From positions 1 to 64,000 of the forward strand of contig JAFXCD010000021.1 of the NCBI GenBank assembly GCA_017521605.1: 64,000 bases of DNA, in the 5' to 3' direction. Both the position numbers and the translations under genes were made by a program. The DNA comes from Lachnospiraceae bacterium. GTDB lineage: Bacteria; Bacillota; Clostridia; Lachnospirales; Lachnospiraceae. The notes beneath the pieces are model-generated. The model saw only the letters and a program-made list of their open reading frames with translations. It ran no database searches and was not told the DNA's origin. Shown here piece after piece: positions 17,895-25,574 of this stretch (within the stretch, counting starts at the first letter, position 1; each line of letters begins with the position of its first letter).

Positions 17895-18893
17895 ATGAAG
17901 ATTGATGTGATAATTCCGGTATATAAACCGGACAAGAGTTTTTTTGAATTAGTAGAAAAATTAGAAAATCAGACAATGCCTGTGAATCAGATTATCCTGA
18001 TGAATACAGAAGAAAAATACTTTGATAAATTGGCATACGGTAGTCGTTTTTTTGAAAAGTACCATAATATTAAGGTTTATCATTTGTCTAAGAAGGAATT
18101 TGACCATGGATATACCAGACATAGAGGTATTAAAAAATCGGAAGCGGAAGTTTTTATTATGATGACCCAGGATGCCATGCCGGCAGATTTGAATTTAGTT
18201 GAAAAGCTAATGAAAGCTCTGGAACAAAAGGAGGTAGCCGGTGCTTATGCAAGACAATTACCCAAAGAGGATTGTGGTTGCATTGAAAGTTATCAGAGGC
18301 AGTTTAATTATCCTGAAGAAGCTTATGTAAAATCAAGAAAGGATTTGGAGAGACTGGGGATTAAGACTTACTTTTGCTCCAATGTTTGTTGTGCTTATCG
18401 AAGAGAGATTTATGATAGATTAGGAGGATTTATCTATCCGGCCATTTTTAATGAAGATATGATTTATGCGGCTACAGCTATTAAAAATGGATATAAGATT
18501 GCATATGTTGCAGAGGCCTGTGTATATCACTCTCATAACTATACCTGTAAACAACAGTTTAAACGCAATTTTGACTTGGGAGTATCCCATGCAAATCATC
18601 CCGAGGTATTTGCGGAGGTTCCTCCCGAAGGGGAAGGGATGCGTAGTGTAAAAGCTACAATGCAATATTTAAAGGCACAAAAGAAGGGAAGACTAATACC
18701 GAAACTGATTCTGCATAGTGCCGGTAAATATTTTGGATATTTTTTCGGTAAACACTACAAGAGATTACCGGAGAGATGGATTCAGGCATTTACCATGAAT
18801 AAGGAATATTGGGCTTATGCCAAAAGAAAGCAGGATGTGGCAAGCATCGATGCAACCAAAGGATATGGAAAGAATAAAGAAGAAAATGGCTGA
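17895..18893 (+). CDS. Family 2 glycosyltransferase
   Basis: GT2 enzyme of 332 residues, similar in layout to rhamnosyltransferases. It begins KIDVIIPVYKPD, has the HGYTRHRGI segment, a donor-site acidic motif in MTQDAMPAD, and the late FNEDMIYAATAIKNGY motif. No membrane span is evident, so a cytoplasmic peripheral enzyme is likely. The ribosome binding site is weak (GGTGG, three bases from the ATG) and the start sits right behind the terminator of the LCP gene, suggesting low or conditional expression. Donor sugar is unknown. Confidence 0.87.
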   Translation: MKIDVIIPVYKPDKSFFELVEKLENQTMPVNQIILMNTEEKYFDKLAYGSRFFEKYHNIKVYHLSKKEFDHGYTRHRGIKKSEAEVFIMMTQDAMPADLNLVEKLMKALEQKEVAGAYARQLPKEDCGCIESYQRQFNYPEEAYVKSRKDLERLGIKTYFCSNVCCAYRREIYDRLGGFIYPAIFNEDMIYAATAIKNGYKIAYVAEACVYHSHNYTCKQQFKRNFDLGVSHANHPEVFAEVPPEGEGMRSVKATMQYLKAQKKGRLIPKLILHSAGKYFGYFFGKHYKRLPERWIQAFTMNKEYWAYAKRKQDVASIDATKGYGKNKEENG

Positions 18894-18960
18894 TAAATGA
18901 TACAACATTTTCAATTTGGATAGTACTACAATGTTATTTGTAGTTTGTATGGAGATGATT

Positions 18961-20025
18961 ATGGCAGATACAAAAAGGATTTCCTATCTGGATATGGCAA
19001 GGGGTATAGGCATGGTCCTGGTGGTAATGGGACATGTAGCATACATAAATCCAAATTTGCGACAATTTATTACTGCCTTTCATATGCCATTATTCTTTTT
19101 GATTTCAGGAATTTTATTGGAAGAAAAAAGGGAAGAAGAAAAGGGTTATATAGGGGTGGTGCATAAAAAGCTGCAAAGCATTATGATTCCCTACATGGTT
19201 TTTAGTTTGGCTTATTTTATTCTGGAAAGTACCAGAATAATACTGAAAGGGCTTGATGAATGGAATGTAGTACTCAGACAGCTGTTTCAGTCATGTTGTC
19301 TTCAAGGGGTGTCCACCTTATGGTTCTTGCCGGCGCTGTTCATTAGTGAATTGTTATTTATAGGAATCCGAAAGAACACAAATCATGTGGGGACTATTTT
19401 GGTTATCACTACAATTGTATTGGGGTGTTATGTATTAAATAATTACGAACAATTATTTTACCAATATCATGGAGTCAGCAGACAATACAGACTTTTACAT
19501 GATGTGTGTTCCATGATAATACGTAACCTGTTTTGTGCGGGATTTGTATGTGTGGGATATTACATAAATCGTTGGTTGCTAAAGAATATGAAAAAACGTA
19601 TACAGGAAGTTTCGGGTATATTTATATGTATTGTTATGGCATATCTGATTATTACAAGTGGTGAACTTACAGACTTGCGTTTTATGCAATTAGGGGTGTT
19701 GCCGGTATATATGCTGGGTGCTGTTGCCGGTAGTATGGCAATCATACTTTTATGCAAGCTGTTACAAGAGTTACCAATTGCGCGGCTAAAAAGAGTGTTG
19801 GAATTTTACGGTCGGAATTCATTGATTATTATGGTAACACATATTGATTTCAGAGTACTATACATCAGTATTCTGATAGCACAACAAATTCAAAATATTG
19901 TACCGTCAGAGAATTTATTTTGCACATTGATTGTATTACTGGTATTTATTATAGAAATTCCTTTGATATGGTTTACTAATCGTTATTTGCCTTTTGTTTT
20001 AGGAAAAATGAAGAAAAATTCATAA
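18961..20025 (+). CDS. Acyltransferase 3 (OafA-like) membrane protein
   Basis: Integral membrane protein of 354 residues with about ten hydrophobic segments, belonging to the acyltransferase-3 family that O-acetylates surface polysaccharides. The N-terminus has the hallmark SYLDMARGIGMVLVVMGH, with the conserved His, and then TAFHMPLFFLISG. The ATG at 18961 is chosen because GGAG at 18951-18954 is six bases upstream; other in-frame starts back to 18916 add residues not seen in the family. It closes the polysaccharide cluster and probably decorates the polymer. Substrate is inferred from position. Confidence 0.88.
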   Translation: MADTKRISYLDMARGIGMVLVVMGHVAYINPNLRQFITAFHMPLFFLISGILLEEKREEEKGYIGVVHKKLQSIMIPYMVFSLAYFILESTRIILKGLDEWNVVLRQLFQSCCLQGVSTLWFLPALFISELLFIGIRKNTNHVGTILVITTIVLGCYVLNNYEQLFYQYHGVSRQYRLLHDVCSMIIRNLFCAGFVCVGYYINRWLLKNMKKRIQEVSGIFICIVMAYLIITSGELTDLRFMQLGVLPVYMLGAVAGSMAIILLCKLLQELPIARLKRVLEFYGRNSLIIMVTHIDFRVLYISILIAQQIQNIVPSENLFCTLIVLLVFIIEIPLIWFTNRYLPFVLGKMKKNS

Positions 20026-20030
20026 CACTT

Positions 20031-20063
20031 TCATTTTTTAATCACAGTTTCATCACAAATTCA
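20031..20063 (+). promoter_or_regulatory. 11-bp phased direct repeats upstream of htrA
   Basis: TCACAGTTTCA (20042-20052) is followed directly by TCACAAATTCA (20053-20063), identical at 9 of 11 positions. A weaker copy, TCATTTTTTAA, lies one unit upstream (20031-20041). Direct repeats of 11 bp are the usual binding form of OmpR/PhoB-family response regulators. They lie about 35-67 bp upstream of the TATAAT at 20098. In Bacillus, htrA genes are controlled by CssRS, a member of this class; equivalence here is inference. Confidence 0.55.
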
Positions 20064-20074
20064 AAATATACTTA

Positions 20075-20103
20075 GTAGGTAACCTACAAATAAATTGTAT
20101 AAT
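20075..20103 (+). promoter_or_regulatory. htrA promoter with palindromic operator in place of -35
   Basis: A consensus TATAAT lies at 20098-20103, 23 bases before the htrA start. At the -35 distance there is no consensus hexamer but a perfect palindrome, GTAGGT-A-ACCTAC (20075-20087). The position would let a dimeric repressor block RNA polymerase, while the phased repeats upstream could supply activation. An alternative -10 (TATACT, 20067-20072) overlaps the start of this region. Confidence 0.55.
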
Positions 20104-20126
20104 TGAAGTGTTAAAAGGAGAAAAGG

Positions 20127-21635
20127 ATGTATAGTGATATGGATGAGAAAAAGATTAATATAGAACAAAGCGAAGCTGAATTAAATAGGGAACAGGTTGA
20201 AGAGGAACAGAAGTCTGTAAAAGTACAAGAAACCGGTGAAAATGAGCAGGAGCCGGTAGCAGTGCAAGAAGCTAAGGAAAGTGAAGAAAAGCCGGTGGAA
20301 GTGCAGGCGGCTAAGGAAAATGAACAGAAACCTGTGGGAACGAAAGAAACGGAAAATACCAGATGTTATTATTGGGAGGCACCGGTGGAGAATCAGCCAC
20401 CTCAGAAAAAAAAGAAAGAGAAAGGAGCTTTCCGTAAGGTACTTTTGGCAATCTGTTGCGGATTATGTTTTGGGCTGTTTGCCGGAGTTGGATTATTTGT
20501 GGTGGATAAGGTGACAGACTGGTATCAGTTATCTCGGGAAGAGGTATATGAGACCAATAGTGAAGAACCTGTAATTAGTAAAGTAGAGGATAAAAAAGAG
20601 CAGACCATTCAGTTGGCTGACAAGAATCAGGTGACAGTAGTTACTTCTGATTACTCTGATGTGGTAGAACAGGTAATGCCGGCTATGGTATCCATTGTTA
20701 ATACCTATGTGGAGAGAATAAATTATTGGGGACAGACTTTTGAAGAGGAAAGTCAGAGTAGTGGTTCCGGTATTATTATTGCAGAAACGGATAAGGAACT
20801 TTTAATAGCTACCAATAATCATGTGGTAGAAGATGCTGAAAAACTGGAAGTCACTTTTATAGATGGAAGTGTGGTTGAAGCGCAGATAAAGGGCCGCGAC
20901 GTAGATATGGATTTGGCAGTAATAACCATTTCGCTAAGCAAATTGCCCAAAGAGGTAAAAGAGTCAATTGCTATCGCTAAAATGGGTGATAGTGATGCCT
21001 TAAAGCTGGGTGAACCTGTAATTGCCATAGGAAATGCATTAGGATACGGACAGTCCGTAACCGGTGGATATGTTAGTGCGTTGAACAGAGAGATTGGGTT
21101 ATCGGATGGTTCCAAAGGAACCTTTATTCAGACCGATGCGGCTATTAATCAGGGAAATTCCGGTGGTGCATTGTTAAATGTAAATGGAGAGGTAATAGGT
21201 ATTAATTCTAATAAAATCGGTGGTTCCATGGTAGAAGGAATGGGTTATGCCATTCCCATCAGTGCGGCAGAACCGATTATTGGAGAGCTGATGAATAAGG
21301 AAATCAAGCTTAAGGCAGAAAGTAGTGGATATATAGGTATTGAAAATCCCATTACCGTACCGGATGATTTGGTAGAGTATTACAATTTCCCTAAGGGAGT
21401 ATTCATTCGTAGTGTTGGTGAAGATACACCGGCTGAAAAGGCAGGTATTCTGAATAACGATATTATAGTGAAGTTTGATGGTACTAAAATTACTACCTTT
21501 GAGGAATTGCAGGAAGAATTAACTTATTATGGTCCCGGTAGTGAAGTGGTCATTACCATAATGAGGCAGGTAGAGGGTGAGTATGTTGAAAAAGAGATTA
21601 CATTAACCCTTGGAAAAAGACCGGATGCACAATAA
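20127..21635 (+). CDS. htrA: HtrA/DegP-like membrane serine protease
   Basis: Surface quality-control protease. The 502-residue protein has an acidic cytoplasmic N-terminus of about 100 residues, one membrane span (about 104-126), a trypsin-like domain and one PDZ domain (about 395-490). The catalytic triad is visible: His232 in ATNNHVV, Asp262 in DMDLAVI and Ser345 in NQGNSGGAL. Residues 31-70 contain three imperfect 14-residue acidic repeats of the form VxVQxAKExExKPV, an unusual tail. AAGGAG lies six bases before the ATG. It is followed by clpX-like, giving an extracellular and a cytoplasmic quality-control gene side by side. Confidence 0.95.
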   Translation: MYSDMDEKKINIEQSEAELNREQVEEEQKSVKVQETGENEQEPVAVQEAKESEEKPVEVQAAKENEQKPVGTKETENTRCYYWEAPVENQPPQKKKKEKGAFRKVLLAICCGLCFGLFAGVGLFVVDKVTDWYQLSREEVYETNSEEPVISKVEDKKEQTIQLADKNQVTVVTSDYSDVVEQVMPAMVSIVNTYVERINYWGQTFEEESQSSGSGIIIAETDKELLIATNNHVVEDAEKLEVTFIDGSVVEAQIKGRDVDMDLAVITISLSKLPKEVKESIAIAKMGDSDALKLGEPVIAIGNALGYGQSVTGGYVSALNREIGLSDGSKGTFIQTDAAINQGNSGGALLNVNGEVIGINSNKIGGSMVEGMGYAIPISAAEPIIGELMNKEIKLKAESSGYIGIENPITVPDDLVEYYNFPKGVFIRSVGEDTPAEKAGILNNDIIVKFDGTKITTFEELQEELTYYGPGSEVVITIMRQVEGEYVEKEITLTLGKRPDAQ

Positions 21636-21642
21636 GAAATAC

Positions 21643-21664
21643 CCCCGGGTAAGAAAGCCCGGGG
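21643..21664 (+). terminator. GC-rich hairpin after htrA
   Basis: CCCCGGG (21643-21649) pairs with CCCGGGG (21658-21664) around an eight-base loop. The following bases (TGAATCATTTT) are only weakly T-rich, so termination may be partial and clpX may be co-transcribed with htrA. Confidence 0.55.
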
Positions 21665-21695
21665 TGAATCATTTTAGAGATATATGGAGGAAATT

Positions 21696-23195
21696 ATGAC
21701 AGATTTTTATGATGAGGAGAAGGATTTACTCATAGAAGATGCAACTCAGAAGAAAGCAGAGGAAGACAAAAGTAAAACAGATGAAAATGATTACGAGGAT
21801 GTCTGTTTTGTCTGCCGTAGACCGGAGAGTAAAGCAGGGAGAATGTTTAAACTTCCAAATAATATTTGTGTATGCGACGACTGTATGCATAAAACCATGG
21901 AAACAGTTAGTCAGTTTGACTATCAGGGAATGTTAAATGATCCTTCATTTAAGAATGATATGGATCAGATAATGAAGGGTGGATTTCCTAATATTCGTTT
22001 TGTGAATATGACAGATTTACAAGGAAGCGGTGGAATTCCAAATAAACAAAAGTTGAAGAAGAAAAAGAAAGGTGAAGTTGTAAAGCCGGTTTTGAATATA
22101 AAAGATATTCCGGCACCACATAAGATTAAGGCCAGTCTGGATGAGTATGTAGTGGGACAGGAGCATGCAAAAAAGGTGATTTCCGTAGCAGTATATAATC
22201 ATTATAAGCGTGTGGCAACCGGGACTATGGACGAAATTGAAATAGAGAAATCCAATATGCTGATGATTGGACCTACCGGTAGTGGTAAGACTTATTTGGT
22301 GAAGACTCTGGCAAGACTATTGGATGTGCCTTTGGCTATAGCAGATGCCACATCCCTAACAGAAGCAGGCTATATTGGTGATGATATAGAAAGCGTAGTT
22401 TCCAAGCTATTGGCAGCAGCAGATAATGATGTGGAAAAGGCAGAACGAGGAATTATATTTATTGATGAAATTGATAAAATTGCAAAAAAGAAAAATACGA
22501 ATTCCAGAGATGTTAGTGGAGAAAGTGTACAACAGGGTATGTTAAAGCTGTTGGAAGGTGCTGAGGTGGAAGTTCCTGTAGGAGCCAACAGTAAGAATGC
22601 CATGGTGCCATTGGCAACGGTGAATACCAAGAATATTTTATTTATTTGTGGCGGTGCTTTTCCGGATTTGGAGGATATTATCAAAGAACGTCTGACTAAA
22701 ACGGCTTCTATCGGTTTCAATGCTATGTTGAAGGATGCTTTTGACAAGGAGAAAAATATCCTTTCAAAAGTGACAGTGGAGGATTTACGTAAGTTTGGTA
22801 TGATTCCTGAATTTCTGGGACGTTTACCGGTGATATATACTTTGGAAGGTCTTACTAAGGATATGATGGTAAAGATTCTGAAAGAACCGAAGAATGCCAT
22901 TTTAAAACAATACCAGAAGCTTCTGGAGTTGGATGAGGTGAAGCTGGAGTTTAATGAAGAGGCATTGGAAGCAATTGCTGAAAAAGCCATGGAGAAGGAC
23001 ACCGGTGCCAGAGCTTTGCGTTCCATCATTGAGGAATTTATGTTGGATATTATGTATGAGATTCCCAAGGATGACAATATAGGACAAGTTGTGATTACCA
23101 AGGAATATATCCAAGGTACAGGAGGTCCGGTTATTGAGATTCGCAGTAACAAAATGAGTAGTAAACAAGAGGAAATAGTAAATAGTGGTGAATAG
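21696..23195 (+). CDS. clpX: ClpX-like ATP-dependent unfoldase (divergent, long linker)
   Basis: AAA+ hexameric unfoldase expected to feed substrates to ClpP. The ATG at 21696 follows GGAGG; an ATG at 21684 overlaps that site. The 499-residue protein is longer than usual (about 420). Its N-terminal zinc-binding domain has CxxC at 37/40 and 60/63 but is otherwise divergent, and it is joined by a lysine-rich linker of about 70 residues. Walker A GPTGSGKT is at 192-199, Walker B FIDEID at 255-260, pore loop GYIG, and an IGF tripeptide (SIGFNA) at the position that docks on ClpP. clpP is not adjacent, so this may be a second paralogue rather than the housekeeping clpX. Confidence 0.9.
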   Translation: MTDFYDEEKDLLIEDATQKKAEEDKSKTDENDYEDVCFVCRRPESKAGRMFKLPNNICVCDDCMHKTMETVSQFDYQGMLNDPSFKNDMDQIMKGGFPNIRFVNMTDLQGSGGIPNKQKLKKKKKGEVVKPVLNIKDIPAPHKIKASLDEYVVGQEHAKKVISVAVYNHYKRVATGTMDEIEIEKSNMLMIGPTGSGKTYLVKTLARLLDVPLAIADATSLTEAGYIGDDIESVVSKLLAAADNDVEKAERGIIFIDEIDKIAKKKNTNSRDVSGESVQQGMLKLLEGAEVEVPVGANSKNAMVPLATVNTKNILFICGGAFPDLEDIIKERLTKTASIGFNAMLKDAFDKEKNILSKVTVEDLRKFGMIPEFLGRLPVIYTLEGLTKDMMVKILKEPKNAILKQYQKLLELDEVKLEFNEEALEAIAEKAMEKDTGARALRSIIEEFMLDIMYEIPKDDNIGQVVITKEYIQGTGGPVIEIRSNKMSSKQEEIVNSGE

Positions 23196-23207
23196 TATAT
23201 GTATGAG

Positions 23208-23235
23208 AAGGCAACCCTTATTGAGGTTGCCTTTT
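23208..23235 (+). terminator. Rho-independent terminator after clpX
   Basis: AAGGCAACC (23208-23216) pairs perfectly with GGTTGCCTT (23225-23233) around an eight-base loop, followed by two more T residues. It separates clpX from the metal-transport operon. Confidence 0.8.
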
Positions 23236-23309
23236 AACTTTATAGGAAATTGTGCGAATACAGTAGTGTTCTCTTTTGGAGGAGAGGATCAGAGAAGACG
23301 AATTAGGTA

Positions 23310-23337
23310 TTGACAAATTTTGAGAATGCGATAATAT
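23310..23337 (+). promoter_or_regulatory. Promoter of the metal-efflux operon
   Basis: Consensus TTGACA (23310-23315), a 16-bp spacer and TAATAT (23332-23337). The putative ArsR/SmtB-type operator begins seven bases downstream, over the expected transcription start. Confidence 0.75.
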
Positions 23338-23343
23338 TAACAT

Positions 23344-23359
23344 ATGAACAATGATTCAT
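23344..23359. promoter_or_regulatory. ArsR/SmtB-like metal-sensor operator
   Basis: ATGAA (23344-23348) and TTCAT (23355-23359) form an inverted repeat with a six-base centre, in the context CATATGAACAATGATTCATG. Operators of the ArsR/SmtB zinc/cadmium sensors (CzrA, SmtB, CadC class) have the form ATATGAACAnnTnTTCAT. Placed just downstream of the -10, occupancy would repress the HMA/P-ATPase operon until metal binds. No ArsR-family gene is visible in the window, so the sensor would act from elsewhere. Confidence 0.6.
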
Positions 23360-23387
23360 GCGAAAGCGCGTGAGAATGGAGGAGTAT

Positions 23388-23606
23388 ATGCAGAAGAAGT
23401 ATAAAATTGAAGTGGATTGTGCTAATTGCGCATTGAAAATGGAGGAAGCAACCAAAAAAGTGCCCGGAATTATAAATGCTACGGTTAGCTTTATGACACA
23501 GAAAATGAATGTGGAATTTGCAGAAGGTGTGGATGAAAAAGAAGTAATGAAAGCTGTGGTAAAGGCTTGTAAAAAAGTAGAATCAGACTGCGAAATTTAT
23601 TTATAG
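23388..23606 (+). CDS. Stand-alone heavy-metal-associated (HMA) domain protein
   Basis: Small cytoplasmic metal carrier of 72 residues with the ferredoxin-like HMA fold. The ATG at 23388 has GGAGG (23378-23382) five bases upstream; an upstream in-frame ATG at 23358 overlaps the operator and adds ten residues without a ribosome binding site. The metal-binding motif is CANC (Cys11, Cys14) and a second pair of cysteines lies near the C-terminus (KACKKVESDC). It sits 11 bases before a P1B ATPase that lacks its own HMA domain, so it probably delivers metal to that pump as a split-off N-terminal domain. Confidence 0.9.
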   Translation: MQKKYKIEVDCANCALKMEEATKKVPGIINATVSFMTQKMNVEFAEGVDEKEVMKAVVKACKKVESDCEIYL

Positions 23607-23617
23607 GAATAAAGATT

Positions 23618-25504
23618 ATGACCAAGAAACAAAAAAAGATATTATATCGTATTATTTTGGCAGCTGCCCTTGTGGTTGTGTGTGTCTGTCTACCGGTTCA
23701 GGGATGGTTTAGACTGGGGATTTTTATGATACCTTACATTGTCATTGGGTATGATATTTTGAAAAAGGCTATAAAGGGTATCTGTAACAAGGAGATTTTT
23801 GACGAAAATTTTTTGATGGCAGTAGCTACAATAGGAGCTATTCTTTTAGGAGATTATGTGGAAGCCACAGCGGTAATGCTTTTTTATCAGATAGGTGAGC
23901 TGTTTCAAAGTGTGGCTGTAGGAAAGAGTAGAAAAAATATAGCAGCGTTGATGGATATTCGGCCGGATTATGCTAATGTGCAGGGCGAAGATGAAGAATT
24001 GGAGCAGGTGGACCCGGATGAGGTGGCAGTGGGAACCATCATTGTGGTAAAGCCGGGCGAAAGGATTCCGTTGGATGGAAAAATAGTGGAGGGAGAGACT
24101 TCTTTAAACACCAGTGCTTTGACCGGAGAAAGTATGCCCAGAGAGGTAGGTATAGGAGATATGGTCAGTAGCGGATGCGTGAATCTTTCTGGATTGATAA
24201 AAATTGCCACTACAAAAGAATATGGAGAATCGACAGTTTCTAAGATTTTGGAGTTGGTTGAAAACTCCAGTATGCGAAAGTCCAAATCGGAGAATTTTAT
24301 ATCCAAATTTGCTCATTATTATACCCCGGCAGTGTGCTTTGCTGCATTGGCTCTGGCTATTATTCCTTCCCTTATTAGTATGTTTGTATTGGGAGGGATG
24401 CCGGAGTGGAGTAAGTGGTTCATTCGAGCACTTACCTTTTTGGTAATCAGCTGTCCATGTGCACTGGTGATTTCCATTCCGTTAAGCTTTTTTGGTGGAA
24501 TTGGTGGTGCTTCTGCACAGGGAATACTTATAAAGGGTTCCAATTATCTGGAAACACTGGCAAAAACAGAATGCATTGCATTTGATAAGACAGGTACTCT
24601 TACCAAGGGTGTCTTTGAAGTGATAAAGGTACAGAGTGTGTCCGCTTATAGTGAGGAAGAGGTATTGAAGCTGGCAGCATATGCAGAATGTTATTCCACC
24701 CATCCCATTAGCAGAAGTCTGGTAGAAGCCTGGGAAAAGAAAGCTGGACTGAGTATTGATAAGGCGTTGGTAAGTAAGGTGGAGGAAATCAGTGGTCATG
24801 GTTTATTTGCTATGGTGCAGCAGAACCTGGTGGCTGTGGGGAATAGCAGACTGATGGAGAAGCAGGGAATAGCTGTGCAACAGGGTGAAGAGGATGGTAC
24901 CATTGTTTATGTGGCAGTAAATGGTAAATATGTGGGATATATTGTAATTGCAGATGTGTTAAAAGAGCAATCTGAGGATGCCATGCAACAATTAAAGAAA
25001 ATTGGTGTTAAGAAGCTTGTAATGTTAACCGGAGATGTAAAGAGTGTAGCAGAAAAAATAGCAGCACAATTAGGTATGGATGAAGTGAAAAGTGAGTTAT
25101 TACCAGCTCAAAAGGTGGAACAGGTGGAAGGACTGCTGGAAGAAAAATCATCCCGTGGTAAGCTGGCTTTTGTAGGAGATGGAATCAATGATGCACCGGT
25201 TTTGTCCAGGGCAGATATAGGTATAGCTATGGGAGCTTTGGGTTCAGATGCAGCGATTGAAGCCGCTGATGTAGTGCTGATGGATGATAATCCTTTGAAG
25301 CTTGCACTGGCTATTGATATTAGCAGAAAATGTTTGAGAATTGTATATCAAAATATTCTGTTTGCATTAGGTGTAAAAGCCATATGCCTGATTTTGGGAG
25401 CCATGGGAATAGCTAATATGTGGCTGGCTATTTTTGCAGATGTAGGAGTGATGGTGTTGGCCGTATTGAATGCAATCCGATGTCTTCATATTAAAAAATA
25501 TTAG
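23618..25504 (+). CDS. P1B-type heavy-metal ATPase (Zn/Cd/Pb type), no HMA domain
   Basis: Membrane pump exporting soft or transition metal ions at the cost of ATP. The 628-residue protein shows the actuator TGES (169-172), the ion-binding CPC (279-281) in ISCPCALVISIP, the phosphorylation site Asp323 in DKTGT, the P1B-specific HP in YSTHPIS, and GDGINDAP near residue 520. The SCPCALVISIP sequence and the last membrane segment with an Asp (IFADVGVMVLAVLNA) fit the ZntA/CadA (zinc, cadmium, lead) subgroup more than copper pumps. The start is ATG at 23618. Metal-sensitive control is suggested by the operator upstream. Confidence 0.92.
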   Translation: MTKKQKKILYRIILAAALVVVCVCLPVQGWFRLGIFMIPYIVIGYDILKKAIKGICNKEIFDENFLMAVATIGAILLGDYVEATAVMLFYQIGELFQSVAVGKSRKNIAALMDIRPDYANVQGEDEELEQVDPDEVAVGTIIVVKPGERIPLDGKIVEGETSLNTSALTGESMPREVGIGDMVSSGCVNLSGLIKIATTKEYGESTVSKILELVENSSMRKSKSENFISKFAHYYTPAVCFAALALAIIPSLISMFVLGGMPEWSKWFIRALTFLVISCPCALVISIPLSFFGGIGGASAQGILIKGSNYLETLAKTECIAFDKTGTLTKGVFEVIKVQSVSAYSEEEVLKLAAYAECYSTHPISRSLVEAWEKKAGLSIDKALVSKVEEISGHGLFAMVQQNLVAVGNSRLMEKQGIAVQQGEEDGTIVYVAVNGKYVGYIVIADVLKEQSEDAMQQLKKIGVKKLVMLTGDVKSVAEKIAAQLGMDEVKSELLPAQKVEQVEGLLEEKSSRGKLAFVGDGINDAPVLSRADIGIAMGALGSDAAIEAADVVLMDDNPLKLALAIDISRKCLRIVYQNILFALGVKAICLILGAMGIANMWLAIFADVGVMVLAVLNAIRCLHIKKY

Positions 25505-25574
25505 AAATAGTTATAGGTCTCTGCTGTCTGCATAAGATAGTAGGGACTTATGTTTTTGGAAGGGATACATAGTA

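Noticed and set aside
22370-23152. 260-codon open frame on the minus strand opposite clpX
   Set aside because: Low-complexity serine/isoleucine-rich translation, no ribosome binding site, and complete overlap with a clear ClpX reading frame. It is a shadow of codon usage.
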